From the NCBI GenBank assembly GCA_016648135.1, contig JADDOH010010857.1, positions 1 to 64,000 of the forward strand: a stretch of 64,000 nt of DNA. Reading direction: 5' to 3'. A program made the translations under genes and the position numbers. How positions within the stretch are numbered: position 1 is the stretch's first letter; each line of letters begins with the position of its first letter. Source of the DNA: Agrypnia vestita. Lineage: Eukaryota; Arthropoda; Insecta; Trichoptera; Phryganeidae. Under the pieces are notes generated by a model. That model was not told where the DNA came from, did not search any database, and worked only from the letters and a program-made list of their open reading frames with translations. Shown here one piece after another: positions 21,351-33,686 of this stretch.

Positions 21351-21563
21351 TAAATCATTCATAATCGATGTAAGTTACTGTAATGATAGTTCAACTTTTT
21401 ACAAAAAATAAGTCAGAAATGTTGAAAAAAAATGCAAACTTTGATGTCGCATATATCCATAAGTATTGATATTAGAGCATGGTTGCTTGAACAATTTAGA
21501 CTCGTAACACAGTCCGAAATCCACCGGCCAAGTTTCTGCTGCTAGCTCTGGTACACCCTGTAT
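21351..21563. repeat. Family B foldback repeat, half copy
   Basis: It contains AAGTTACTGTAATGATAG, CTTTGATGTCGCATAT and ends ACACCCTGTATA, the right half of the family B hairpin. Confidence 0.8.
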
Positions 21564-21669
21564 ATTAAGAATATAATATTTTAATAAATTCCTTTAGAGT
21601 CTGTAAATTCCTTATTTCTAGACTGCTGCTCATGAATAACAATAAAGAAATCTGAACAGATTTAAATTT

Positions 21670-22176
21670 TACAGGGTTATTTGGAAAATATTAATAACCT
21701 CACAGGACTATATTCCTACCTTAATTATGAGTCGAAAATGTTCAAGGTATTATGATCAAATATCAATAGTTAAGGAGATATGCGACATTAAAGTTTGCAT
21801 TTTTTTTTCAATATTTATAACTTATTTTTTGTAAAACGTTGGATTATTATTACAGTAACTTATATCGAGTATGAAAATTTCATTCCCTTTGATACAAGTC
21901 AAATAAAAAAATTAAAACCTTCGAATTCCAATTGGAATGTTTTCAGGGTTCTTGTCATTTTATTTAACTTGTACCGAAACAAATGAATTTTTCGTAATTG
22001 ATATTAGTTACTACAATGATAGTCCGACGTTTTTCAAAAAATAAGTCAGGAATATTGAAGAAAAAATGCAAACGTTGATGTCGCAGGTCACGATAGCTTG
22101 AACATTTTCAACTCATAATCAAGGCAGGAGTATAGTCTTGCGAAGTTATTAATGTTTTACAAATAACCCCGTATAT
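21670..22176. repeat. Family B foldback element, near-complete
   Basis: The left end (ACAGGGTTATTTGGAAAATA) and the right end, read on the opposite strand (ACGGGGTTATTTGTAAAACA), begin arms of about 250 bp. The arms mirror each other across a centre near AATTCCAATTGGAAT. No coding capacity: the 63-codon frame inside is arm sequence. Confidence 0.85.
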
Positions 22177-22189
22177 ACCAATGTTTACG

Positions 22190-22254
22190 TTTTGCCGACA
22201 AGGGGGAGTGGGGGGGGGTTAAAACTTAACTAAAATTCTGCTTACGTAGTACTT
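22190..22254. repeat. G-tract followed by GGGTTAAA
   Basis: GGGGGAGTGGGGGGGGG is followed by TTAAAACTTAACT. Similar G-run plus TTAAAG junctions occur at 31211 and 33687. Confidence 0.45.
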
Positions 22255-22585
22255 GAATGGCCCCGCAGCGCGATTAGTTTAATTGCGTTTGTTCGAGCGT
22301 TAAGGCTACGTACGATTCACACGGTACGCGGCGGTAGTAAAATACAGTTGTTCAATATTAGCGGTAAGCGTACCGGCCGCGGTGCGACTCGTCCCAGTTT
22401 GGCGGCGATAAGCGCTCTTCAGAGTGACCGTTCGCAGTAATCCCGGCGCGGTTTATCGATCACCGGGTTGCACCGTTAAGGCATTAATATGCACGCGACC
22501 ATAACCGGCAATTTGTTACCGTCTGTAATTAAACGCGCCGTGCACTGACACACGCGCGTGTGCTACATCCGTACGTGTGTGCGCT
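22255..22585. other. CpG-rich island
   Basis: This CG-dense, balanced sequence, including GGTACGCGGCGG and ACACGCGCGTGTG palindromic words, is interrupted on its right by family A. No exon seen. Confidence 0.4.
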
Positions 22586-22602
22586 CCTGGTATGATGATA
22601 CA

Positions 22603-22886
22603 TTTTTACTCCCTTTCTCTTAACTCGCAGCGTCTGCTTGTCTGCTGTCTGCCGAAAATACTTTGGATCGATTTTTAACCCTTTTCCCGTGGTCCAATCG
22701 AGCTGAAACTTTTCAGGCAGACTCGTGGCGACGATTAAAATAATCTAAAAAAATTTAATATTTTTTTCAAATTGGAATCCGTACAAATGAGTAATGAGCC
22801 CGACGCGTGCAGTATGCGCGAAACCTGTTTCAATGAGAAAGGGAGTATAATAAAAACTTTTATGGGTTAGTTTTTATTGTTCTCTT
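22603..22886 (+). repeat. Interspersed repeat family A, internally shortened copy
   Basis: Both ends of family A are kept (TACTCCCTTTCTCTTAACTC; AGAAAGGGAGTATAATAAAAA) but about 300 bp of the middle is missing or replaced. The copy is about 280 bp long. Confidence 0.75.
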
Positions 22887-24431
22887 TGTTATTGTCCTCT
22901 TTTTCATCTACTGTCAATGCTAAAGCACGCGGTTCCTTGATCTGTTGGAACTTGTTGCACAATGCGTGGACACATCTCCTTCTAACAGAGTGTTAGTTAA
23001 ATTAGTATAAACGGAAACAGTGTTGTTATTATTTTTGTTATTTTTCGGAATATGCAAACCACCTCATAGAAAATATTAAATACCAATAATAAAGGTTTAA
23101 AATTAAATAATTCAAAAAAAATTACATAAGGAAAGCGGTGAATAATAAAGCACAACCATAACAAGCATAATAACCAAATCAATTTTCTATACAGCCCTTT
23201 GTTTAATTTAACTTTCACAAAAGATTTGGTAACACCCCCTTTAGACCCCGCCCCCTCTCACCCTCTCTCCCTTGTAGATTCCTGATCCTTCTGTAGGCAA
23301 GTTAGTGCATGCTTGTTTGTCTTCGACAGGATTAACACGCATGTGATAAATGTTGGTGAAAGGTTAACAATACTATGTTTGTAGTGTATAAATACAAATA
23401 ATACAATCAATATTTTTTCAAAAAAAAGTTCTTTAAAAATTGATCTTGATTCTCAACGAAATTAATTTAAATTATCTGAACGCCTTCTCAAAGTATTATT
23501 TTTTTATCAAGATTTCAATCAAACCAATGAATTATAATTTAAATGAGGTTTGTTATAAAATTGTAAGCTCTTCCAAAAATTTAAAATTCATTTCAATATG
23601 AAATCTGACTTGGCAGTATTTTATCAAAAAGGTTTGCACGCGAATTGATGCACGTTCTGTTCACGTTAGTCTTCGTACAACTGTCTGTGTTCCACAGGGA
23701 TTGCGAGCCGTAAAGTAGTCGGTAATGCTTAACGTCCGCGAATATCGAATATCACAGAATTGCCTCTAATTTCCACGTACACAAATATCTGCCCGTTCCT
23801 TGGCGTCGGTGAGGCGTTTTTTAAAAACATTATTCAACTTCTCACGTGTGGGTAGGCAGATAGGCGTTCTAAACATTGTTAATCGCGTGGAACATTAATT
23901 ATTATTATTATTATAAGATAGTCTTCTAGTTATGTAGGCAGTAGGTATGTACTGTGTGCCACTAATATTATCAAAAAACAAGAAATAGTGGCCGCCTCGT
24001 GGACAATGCCATTGCGCGACATGGCCGCAAAAATGCAAAGGATGCTTTTAAATAATGTGTAATAATCTCATAAAAAATTAACGCACACAAATACCCAATC
24101 AGACATATTCTTTAAATAACGTCGATTTTAATTTTTTAAAATACGATTTTTTCGAGTTACTGCGCTAAGATCGGCTTTCGCGAACGCATCAGAATTCTAC
24201 AGTTACGGAATTATTAAGAGAACTTAAATGAAGTCCTCACTACTCGATTAAATAAATGCCTTTTTTCTGATTGCGTTAAAATATAGAAAATAAATTGCAT
24301 GGATTAGGTGAAAATACAAATAATTAATTAATTAGGTACTGACAAAAGGAGACGGTGTAAAGACGGCTGTAACGGGAATATTGAGACTAACATGCTGGCC
24401 TCTCGGACTGGCGCTCAAACCACCGACCACT
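22887..24431. other. Unassigned AT-rich stretch
   Basis: No gene seen. The GC-richer patch at 23630-23890 has no coding signature. Confidence 0.35.
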
Positions 24432-24735
24432 GGCTCACTTCTTCTTCTTCTTATGGTGCCATCTCCTATCGGAGGTCGGCGATCATTCTGGCGACTTTAT
24501 TTACCGCCGCACGGAACAACTGAGTCGAGTTACACTTACACCGGTCGCTCAAGTTACGCAGACACGAGATGCGGCGTCTTCCTACGCTTCTTTTACCACT
24601 TTCCGCAGGACTAGGATCACTAGGCGAAAGTTTCGACAACCAAACCAATAAGCTACTCCTCTTCGTCATTTTTTTAGTAACTTGTTCAAAATTCAGCTTC
24701 GAAGAGTGAATATTTAGTATGATAGTTCCAGCCAA
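24432..24735 (-). pseudogene. LINE C-terminal fragment with GAA-rich tail
   Basis: The minus strand reads GKRSVGRRRISCLRNLSD, then STQLFRAAVNKV and MIADLR, then a decayed end and a (GAA)n-like tail (24439-24452 on the plus strand is CTTCTTCTTCTT). GRRRxSWLxNLR...LFRAAxNK is a well-known LINE C-terminal signature in arthropods. The start is lost; dead copy. Confidence 0.8.
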
Positions 24736-25585
24736 GAATATGACATGTCATTTGAATCATCTCCCGCCTACCGCCCGGTGTAGGTGGGTTTCGGGTAAGT
24801 ACCCAAAATATTATACAGAAATGTTAGGCCGTCTCGTTGGCTGTCCTGAGCCGGTCCGTTTGATTCTGATGTCACCGTTTGCGGTTCTTTTATAATATAA
24901 TCGTTAAGTATGTAATCGATAGTATTTGATCAACTCTATAAATATTGCTCGTCTTGTATATTTATGTATGTGTGTGTACGTTACGATCTTCCTCCTACCG
25001 CGATTGGAATCTCATTCAGAATCACATGTCCCCGTGGAGTCGTGATAATTTTATTGGGAGTGTCCCCCATTCTCCGTCTTGGCGTATCACGTTTCTTGGC
25101 GTTTTTGAAAAACATTTTAAAAACGCCGGTCCGATCAAATTTGTGTAATATTTTATGTTATTTCTAAGAAACGCCGTGTGCTCTTTGGTGATGAAATAAT
25201 TAAAAGGCCGTCGTTATTCTCGTCCGTAAATTATCTCGTTAATTATTACCTGGTCGGATCGTGGGTGAAAGACCCGATTGGTCGTATAAATGAAGCGTCA
25301 AAACTATATGTACGTGATTTATTTTTTAGTATACAAATAAATAATCATCAAGATAAAATGACTCGAAGGTAAGTTCTAGTGTGATATTAATGTACAATGT
25401 AAAAACATTGGACAACCATTAAGAAAACTGTAGGAAAAAAAAAAAAATCTAAAACAAATTATACGAAATATAAAACCACCTACAGTATAGAATGTGTGTA
25501 TTACAAGTTACTACATTATAAAGAAAATCAAGCACATATGATATACTTTTTTTCGTTTGATGATTGTTATTAGTTCTCTTGATTC
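24736..25585. other. Unassigned stretch
   Basis: No gene recognised. An inverted GGCGTTTTTGAAAAAC / TTTTAAAAACGCC pair lies near 25098-25126. Confidence 0.35.
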
Positions 25586-25830
25586 ATTAAGAATGTTCTT
25601 AGGTTTTCACGGCCACTCAGAATCTTCAAGTTTGTGTTTACTGGGGTATTATGCCGTGTTGTTACGACCTTTCGGGCCGACGTTTCGGATCCCATTGCCG
25701 GGTCCATCACATCAGCCCTGATGATGGACCCTGCAATGGGATCCGAAACGTCGGCCCGAAAGGTCGTAAAAACACGGCATAATACCCCAGTAAACACAAA
25801 CTTGAAGATTGATTCATTAATGTGTCTCAG
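25586..25830. mobile_element. Penelope-like foldback with hammerhead-ribozyme-like core
   Basis: Two copies of one unit of roughly 100 bp lie head to head around 25709. The plus-strand unit has CTGATGA (25718-25724), an imperfect stem GGACCC/GGGATCC, GAAAC (25745-25749), then a CGGCC/GGTCG stem and GTA. CTGANGA...GAAA is the conserved hammerhead core, and such motifs are known from the terminal repeats of Penelope-like retroelements. The opposing unit has a damaged core (CTGATGTGATGG). The outer flank AAACCTAAGAACATTC on the minus strand is shared with 37.2 kb. No reverse transcriptase or GIY-YIG frame remains. Confidence 0.55.
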
Positions 25831-27029
25831 TGCCTCTCCGTTAGGATTACGAACAACCCAGGAAATCAATGATAATAGAATACAGAATGTATAAAAATTA
25901 CTTCTTCATTAATTATGTTAGTTGAATTTAACATTTCATAAATAGATTCAGTTATTTAATTTTTTTGTTAATTATTAAAAAATCTATATTTTCGAGGCCT
26001 TAATCTAATTGGGCATTCTTGTTTTTGACAAAAAATCTACAAAATTCACATAAAATGAAGACATCGAAAATATCCCAACTTCTATGACCTCTGTCTGCTT
26101 TGCGCCTATTATTTCTGAAATTTCCTGTACAAATGTAAACACTCATTTCCGTAGGCATAGAACACGGCTTTTAACATCGAAGTTTTAAATAAATATACCT
26201 AACACCTAAGTTATGTGTAATGTAATCTGTTAAGTATGCCGAGCCAATTAGTAAACAATTCACCATATTTTTGTGTTCGGTCCGTACCTCTCGATTCGAC
26301 AAATTTTTCAAGTAAAATAGCACTTCAATATTTTAGGCGGATTCCACTTTCTCGGTAGATTGTCCCCCCCGCCTTGTGAATTCAGTATAAATTATGACCG
26401 ATGAACTTTGAGACCGATATGATTGATTTTAGTCACTTGAACCGTATCGTTCGAACGAACGAATCTTTTAGACCCGTTTTTTTGTGATACGGATCCACTG
26501 ATACATACCCTATAACTGAACGGGTTCTATCCACATCTATTTAAAAACGCGAGAGACACAATTTTGTATCCATGGTTACGGATTCATTTTCTAAAAATTG
26601 TATCCAGCCTCGCGTTACAGATTGTTATCTTATTAATATTCATGCGCCGTGGAAGTAATAATGTGGAAATAGCAGTTATCACAACATTTTACGACGGCCG
26701 CTCGCATTACGCGGGTGTCCCCCGCAATGGGTAAGATTTATAATCGTCCGTCCTTTCGATTCAATTGATTTCAGCGGCGTGTTTGGTCGGTTTGATTTGT
26801 TTGCGCTTAATATTTAAATTAACCCCTATAACCATGCGACCCAACGGGTAATATGCAATAAAACTGTTATATTCTCCACAGTAGGTTATAGAAATTAAAC
26901 AAATTAAAAAATATTTTCTGTTAGATACACATCTTTATTTATTATTTGTGTAATAATCTTGAAAAGGGGTTTTCAAAATGGAGCGTAATATAATATAAAT
27001 AATCAAAGAGGTCAATATTAATTAAAAAA
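25831..27029. other. Intergenic, possible conserved block
   Basis: No gene. A balanced-composition block at 26640-26790 stands out from the AT-rich surroundings and could be regulatory; untested. Confidence 0.3.
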
Positions 27030-27270
27030 ACATGTCCAATATCCAAAAAGAAATGAATGCAGCCATCGAGATTGCTAATTTATAATGTACTGAATTCGAG
27101 ATTTTATAGGAAAAATAGCCTATAGATTTATATGAAACATGATTTTGGAAGGGATAGATGCATAAAATCTAGTATTCAGTACATTTTAAACTAGTAATTC
27201 TCGGTGACTGCATACAAAACATTTTTTTAATTTTTTGGCTGCCTTTGCTTTTGTACCCTTCATATATACA
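27030..27270. mobile_element. Family C foldback MITE
   Basis: CAATATCCAAAAAG at the left mirrors TTTTTTGGCTGCCTTTGC at the right. The arms contain GTACTGAATTCGAGATTTT and, inverted, GTATTCAGTACATTTT. Full length is about 240 bp; the left tip is degraded. Confidence 0.75.
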
Positions 27271-28059
27271 TTTTTTCTTTAAATTACTTTAAACTCTTAA
27301 TAATTAATTCAATAAATGTTGACTGGTGGCGCATCGGCGCATATTTTCGCGCAATGCGCACTTACGGCGGCTCTATAAATGTGACGCGGGTACAAATTAG
27401 TTTCGCCATATTGGTATCTACCGTTTGGCGAGTCGGGAGATCGCAATCTCTTACAGGTAATATATCACAAAAATGACACAATTATTTACATAATAATGAA
27501 GTAACGCGCACGCAACGTTGGACCAGTGGGTCGATTGTAATAGTTGACGTATCTCGCTTTACGTTAACTAACCGCAGGTATTAATTAATCCCTTAACTTT
27601 TTAATATGTCGGAAAGTGTAAATGGAGATATCTTAATTTCTGTGTAAATGTCGTTTATATATAAAAAAGATATGCTTCATAAGTGTCATTACCAGCGGCG
27701 ACATCTATATACTGTTTCGTGAGAATGACAAATTTCAACCATAGATGGCGTAGTTGTATTGAATAAAGTGATCGAGGTACATAAATACCACGTATACAAC
27801 TTTCCACATTTGGTAAATGTGTGGTCGATCATGGGTGGAATTGGTTCATTGGAATGGGTAAACGTAACATTATGTAAAGTGATCACCTAAGCCAGCCAAT
27901 GATAGATCGCAATCCCTGTAAACACCCAAAAAGTCTTTCATACATACTTTGCTATATAAATAGCGTCGTCTTCGTGAGATATCTATAATTTAGCTTACTT
28001 AAATTATACTTTATTTGGTCAATGGCTTTTGAATAAAACAGAGTTACAAATCGTCGCTA
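27271..28059. other. Unassigned stretch
   Basis: A small GC-richer block at 27320-27460 contains CCATATTGG and ends in a splice-donor-like TTACAG/GTAATA, so an untranslated exon is conceivable. No protein support. Confidence 0.25.
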
Positions 28060-28299
28060 TATATATAATTAAGCCCATGTGCCGTTTAATAGATTCTCAG
28101 ATGAATGAATCAATTTGTCAATTTTTCATATAAATAATAGAGATATACTAAAAAAAACATTGCCGTTCATCTGGCAAGTCTGCCTAGTAATTATTTGAAA
28201 TATTTTTTATAAATCTATTCTGTGCAATTATTTTTTAAAACAGTTTCATTCTTTTATCTCAGAATGTACTAAAACGGCACATAGGCTTAATTATATATA
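28060..28299. mobile_element. 240-bp TA-flanked MITE
   Basis: The left end TATATATAATTAAGCCCAT and the right end, read on the opposite strand (TATATATAATTAAGCCTAT), start inverted repeats that continue through ATGTGCCGTTT for about 45 bp. The TA-rich edges fit a Tc1/mariner-type TA target. No transposase. Confidence 0.75.
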
Positions 28300-28885
28300 C
28301 AACGACGAAATGTTGATATTTTTGGGCTGGATTTGTCACCAAGCTGTTCGTTTTTGAAATCCCAAGTTCAAAATAGGTCTTCTTTAGTTGGATTTAGATT
28401 AGAACCTCATATATAGCGACAATACCAATGCAACTTATCGATAATGCAATTTTAATTCGGTTACTTCAGCCAGCACAATCGACCTGCAGCCTTCATTTGA
28501 TTTGGCCGACACCCACCGCGAATGGAAATAAGGCTGCGAATTAATGTTGACTGTTCATTGGACAACCGCCCGCAAGTGCCCGACTCCTCGAAGCAAAAAA
28601 CTGCTTATTCGTGTTCTATTAACTGTTTCCGTAGGTTTCTCAACACGGGTCGCTTTGAAAGCCCTCATTTAACGGTATGTAGTTCAGTTGCCATGTGAAA
28701 CAACCCTTGTTGTAGTCACATGCATTTTAATCGCTCATTAGCGGATTAATTCATTACAATGTGCCAACATATTTAGTGGCTGCCTTACCGGCTATTTGCT
28801 TCTACACCCTGGTGTCGTCAGCGAGGCCAGTGAACCTGTCACGCGGACTGCGAACTAAGTTGTCTAATTATTGTTCGGCGATTAT
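28300..28885. other. Unassigned, mixed composition
   Basis: No element or domain recognised. Confidence 0.3.
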
Positions 28886-29476
28886 TACTCCCTTTCTTTT
28901 AACTCGTAGCGTCTGCTTGTCTACTTGTCGTCTTGTCTGCTTATCTGACGAAAATACTTTGGATCGATTTTTAACCCTTTTCCCGTGACCCAATCGAGCT
29001 GAAACTTTGCGAGCAGACTCGTGGCGACGATCAAGGAGAACTGTCAAATTTTCGTTAAAAAATTAATAATTATAGTATAATTTCCGATTTTTAGAAATTT
29101 TAATGGTTTTTTCAAATTGGAATCATTACCAAAGTTTGATTACTAGCAACGGCGGCCCGATGACGTCGCGGAATATTTTCTAAATTTGAATTACTCCGTC
29201 GGTATACATAATAGGTACTTGACTACGAATTTCGAAAATCTAAATTGACTGACAAATGTTTTTAGAATTTAATCTTCAACGCATGAAGTGTCTTATCAAA
29301 GCTCAAAACATCTGACATTTTAGAAATATATTAAATTACTGTAAGTTTATTGTTATGTTATATGTTTTAATTCGTCTTTAATTGTTGTTATATTTTACTT
29401 GTTATGTTATATTTGTTATTATATATAAAGAAAGGGAGTATAATAAAAACTTGGTTTTTATGGGTTACTTTTTTAT
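28886..29476 (+). repeat. Interspersed repeat family A, full copy
   Basis: This is the most complete copy (about 590 bp): TACTCCCTTTCTTTTAACTC at the left; GATGACGTCGCGGAATATT in the middle; AAAGAAAGGGAGTA, AAAAACTTGGTTTTT and TGGGTTACTTTTTT at the right. No open frame spans it. Confidence 0.85.
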
Positions 29477-29496
29477 TTTTATAATACATAGAATAG

Positions 29497-29600
29497 ATTA
29501 CTGATATAGTGGTTAAGGTACTCGCTTTGTCTTAACTATCCGACAATTCCAGAAGACAACCCAATTAGTCCTACTCTCGTAGCACGTGTATTTAAATAAA
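29497..29600 (+). repeat. tRNA-derived SINE fragment
   Basis: GATATAGTGGTTAAGGTACTC resembles a polymerase III A box in its tRNA context. The following CAATTAGTCC...TAGCAC words match the SINE at 45864. The B box is decayed. Confidence 0.45.
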
Positions 29601-29744
29601 ATATCAAACATGATCGTCTTCAATAGCATCATCTTCTTGATCTTGGCCTACCGAATCTTTCGCCTCCGCATCTTCGGTTCTCGGCGACTGTCTTCTTGTT
29701 CGGAACGTACAGCAGCTCTACCACGTCCTACTTTACACCATCCT

Positions 29745-29905
29745 CCCAAGAAGAGTATGCATTACCTAAACAACCATTGCGCCCTTTCCCCGCAGGGGTA
29801 GGCAGAGAGGATAGAACGTCACATTCTTCCATCTTGGCACACCATTTTTGCTTCGGCTACATTCGTACATCTTCTACGGTTGTTGAGGCTTTTAACAGGA
29901 TTACC
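29745..29905 (-). pseudogene. LINE 3' end fragment
   Basis: Read on the minus strand it ends CTGCCTACCCCTGCGGGG, preceded by a degraded GAATGTAGCC...AAAAATGGTGTGCCA coding tail shared with 32.5 and 49.5 kb. Confidence 0.65.
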
Positions 29906-31210
29906 TAGTTTCGACAAACTGAAATACCGGCAAATATGTTTCTAAGTATCGGTATTATGCAGTAGTACATAGTACATTATAATGCGCGCACGTGCGTTGG
30001 GGATCCGAGACGAACCATCGCAAAAATCACCGGTCAAGCTAATGGTACTCTATTGATTATTATTTGGTCTTCCAAAAATAGTTTTTACCATCCTCTAAGA
30101 AGTCCAGTTGTACTATACATTGTCTCTTTCTAAATTCCCTCACTGTAATTTCATAAATTATTAAAATAGTGGTTTCCTAATCTGAGGGTTAAATGACTGT
30201 TTAATAATCTCTATATTTTATTTTATTACTGTATTGTGTTTTATTTTATTTTAAAAGGAGTAGCCGATTTATTTCAGATAACGTTGCGTATAATATAACA
30301 ATTATGTGTTATATTATAAATGTGTTATAACGTTGTGTAGTAATTTGTTTTTATTAAAATGTTTTTGACGTGTAACATCTTTGCGCTCGGTTCATGGGAA
30401 ACCGCAGTCTTCTTGGACGAACCGTTACTCGGAAATGAACGAAGCGTGGCTGAGAAAATATGTTGCACATCATCAGCGAATACTGTAAGTAAGACTCGCT
30501 CATTTTTTTTTCAGTTTGTTAGTTTATTTAATAATTTATGTAATAATAATATAAACTTTTTGATACCTTCATAATTACTAGTATTAAATCAGTACATTAC
30601 CTACTCCCAACAGTCGCCCTACTATGGATTATTCCCTTGGGTGTCCATTGCAGGGATTCATTTTGGAATACGCCCATCTGTGTCGCTGTAGGTACAAATC
30701 GTGATAGTACATTATTCTCCAAATTTCACCATCCAGCACAAGTACTTGAATTCTCCGCAGTGAATTTCATTCAGTGCCCACGTTGAAATATTGTTTTTTT
30801 ATTTTCCTTTCGACAACTGCCGTCGTCACTTTTGAATGAGTTGTCGGTTGCGATCATAATTTCCAGCGTGCCCCGTAAATTTGTCGGAAAATGTTGCACC
30901 GAATTATGGTATTATTAGAGTTGCCGAGTGGGATTGTCGAAGTGCTGAAGTGGTGGACGCTGCAGGAATGCGGCTGACGAACGTTAATTGAAATTCGGAG
31001 CGACGACGGACCGCGGCGCTGGACACTTGACTGCTACTAGAAGTAGACAGTAGACATGACGCTGTCTGGGCCACAGTGATTCGGCCATGGGTCGACAGGC
31101 TGACTGCTCGCGAGCCGTTACGCTTATTTTTGTCGATTTTCAAATTAATAACTGTTAAAAAATGGAATATACTCATTTTCAGGGGTATTCGGATGCTACG
31201 CTGGGCTGCG
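29906..31210. other. Unassigned stretch
   Basis: Mixed AT-rich sequence. The minus-strand frame of 111 codons at 30904-31239 shows no domain. Confidence 0.3.
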
Positions 31211-31300
31211 TGGGGGGGGGTTAAAGTCGAACTTCGCAATTATTTCATTTATTTTATTTTCTACAATTGAAACGGTAGAGAATATGCGATCGATAAATCT
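31211..31300 (+). repeat. Repeat family D, copy 1 (G-tract junction)
   Basis: A run of nine or more G is followed by TTAAAGTCGAACTTCGCAAT and ATTTCATTTATTT. It is homologous over about 85 bp to 33687-33770. Confidence 0.65.
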
Positions 31301-31504
31301 TCAAAATGGAACCACGATGTTTATGGACGCTCCCTAAGGGCTATATAAGCCACATAAGAAGAACTGAAAACTCTTGCTCTTGGTTTGATGATTCGAGGGC
31401 CACATGAGCTTAAATACTCTCTTATGGTGGAGAAATTCCAAAATTACTTTTTCTGAGATATATTCTAATGTATATGTATATATGTTTAATAATTCGGAAG
31501 AATA

Positions 31505-31690
31505 TCATATGTGGGGTATAAAAGCAAAGGCAGCAATATCATCTCTTTCGTCCTGGCACACTATTCCTTCATCTACTTTCCTACATCTTGAAGCTCTAAT
31601 CTATATTTATCGGATTTATCTGATCACGCCAAGTCTTTCGCGAAATCCCTTGCTCCTTTCAACACTCGCCTCATATTATTACACCTGATG
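31505..31690. repeat. Family C tip and LINE-like fragment
   Basis: TGTGGGGTATAAAAGCAAAG and GCAGCAATATC at 31507-31540 are the left tip of family C. The DNA after it shares words with the LINE-like debris at 7.7 and 58.7 kb. Confidence 0.45.
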
Positions 31691-32429
31691 ATGAGAGGAC
31701 TGCTCCTCTCGAGACTGTAGCAGTGATAAATCAACTCCCTGTGTGCATTTCAAAGTTTAATTTAGTCTAAATTAAAATAGGTACTCGCCTCATTTATTTA
31801 CTTTGCCACCATGTCCTCGCTCATGCGAGATGCTAAACTTTAATTTTTTCGATTTCTTCGGTGAGGTTTGGTTTTACTCCCCGTGAGGTGAAATTTTTAT
31901 AAAAATATCACTATATTATATACATTACTTATGTAATTGGATCACCTAATTTCTGGAAATTTATATATAATATATATGTTTTCATATTACTGTTTTATTT
32001 ACTATTTTCATATCAACAGCTGTTGTTCTAAAACGTATTACAAGTGCTACGAAAATATTTTTTCTTATCTTCTAAATTATCATACCACGGAATTTGACAT
32101 GTTTGTAAACAGTTTTAAACAGACAATTATCGTCTGAATTTTTAAGCAAAAATGAGAAAAATAATATCAAAATTTTTACGTAAAGTCAATTTTGGCCGAC
32201 AAATGTCAGATGATGATACTTTGTTGTTCTAGCGTTGTGACATCGTAAAACGTTTGACCGTTTAACGGGGTCATCAACCTCGCCGTTTCGACCGCACTTT
32301 TGAAACTGTTTCTTTTTACTGGATGTTGAACAAAAGTGCACCGTGGGAAATTTCATATCAGTCACGTAGGAGGAGCTCCGCGGAAATTGACACGATGCGG
32401 CCGCCTTTCTTTCAGAAATTTTCAGGCAA
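31691..32429. other. Unassigned AT-rich stretch
   Basis: Nothing recognised. Confidence 0.3.
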
Positions 32430-32930
32430 AATAATACTTAGTTTTATATGTACCTTAATATTACTAGCCATCATTTCGGCGGAGAGGATAGAACGCCATA
32501 TCATTCCATCTTGGCACACCACTTTTGCTTTGGCTACATTCATACATCTTCTCATGCAATCTGTATAGTTGTTACGGCCTATATTCCTGTTGCCATCAAC
32601 ACTCATCCCATATATTTTCTTAACCATCCTTTCCTCGCTCGTACATTCTACATGACCTAACCATCTCAGCGCTCCTCTCTTTATTCCGTCTACCACATTA
32701 CAGCCAGCATTACATTTACTTCTAGTTTGTTCGTTCCTTACTCTATCGACCAACGATTTTCTACACAAGCACCTTAGTAGCCGCATTTCCACCGCATTCA
32801 GTCTACTTTCATAACTTTTTTGCCAATTCCAGACTTCACTTCCATACATCAGAGTTGGCACAAGAACGCCATTATGTACCGTTGGTCTTGCTTCTTTAGA
32901 CAGGTTCTTATTGGCCTTAATAAGTGCCAA
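32430..32930 (-). pseudogene. LINE C-terminal fragment (RTE-like endonuclease-RT)
   Basis: The minus frame reads VLVPTLMYGSEVWNWQKSYE, SRLNAVEMRLLRCLCRKS, then ALRWLGHVECTSEERMVKKI and CMRRCMNVAKAKVVCQD. YGSE-W, R-x-x-A-x-EMR-x-LR and LRWLGHV are the conserved post-RT block of RTE/related LINEs. About 165 codons are open, the longest LINE frame here, but the polymerase itself is missing and the final GRPRKRW-type motif is altered. Confidence 0.85.
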
Positions 32931-33686
32931 TAAATAATTTTAAACTAATTTATCACCTCCTTACCGCGTTTACAGATTTTCTGACTAAATTTCAGGCTCC
33001 CAGGGTGGTGCAACCCCTTAATTATCGACATCTTTTTAATATTAAGAGAAAAATATCGAATGACTGTCGATGTGGGTTTGTCCACCCCTGGGTAAACATT
33101 ATTTGGGGCCTGCCATCATGATACGTCACGTGGCGCCGTCGTGGGACGCCATCTCCACTCCGGTCGCCGCGCACTCAGACACCGCGAGTGGGAGGGAGCT
33201 CGACGATTCCGGTTAAAACTTTAAACCTAATATACCTACTCGGATGAAATGTTAATTAGGAAACGGCGTAGATTACCTGCATAGCTGCTGTGTCCCTGGT
33301 GCTATTGTTTTGTGGAATGGGCAGCGAGGACACTTTACAAATGAAAAGGCGGCGTGAAAAAAATTACATGTCGACTCTAGAATGCTCTAATCAGCTGGGT
33401 AGATTGTTACTAATTAATATGTTATAATTCTGATGACTAAATACATAATATGAAGCATTTAAAACATTCAGTGAGGCAGTATTATGCAGGGAAACGTTTT
33501 TGAAATTGACTGGAGAGCGAGTGTTCTGTAGAGCTTTTCCGGAAGGAGTAAATACAGTAGTGATAGCCAACGTAGTTACTTTAAATGGATACATCATTAG
33601 AAGAAAATTGATTTATTTACAAGAGAGCATCCGTAAACAACGTCGTCTAATCAAGGGGGGGGTAGGTAGGTAGCATCCTAGCGTGA
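32931..33686. other. Unassigned stretch
   Basis: A GC-richer patch lies at 33110-33210. No domain in any frame. Confidence 0.3.

Noticed and set aside
25570..25894. Paired frames with SETSARKVV on both strands as coding genes
   Set aside because: They are mirror translations of the Penelope-like foldback arms, repeated at 37.3 and 54.7 kb.
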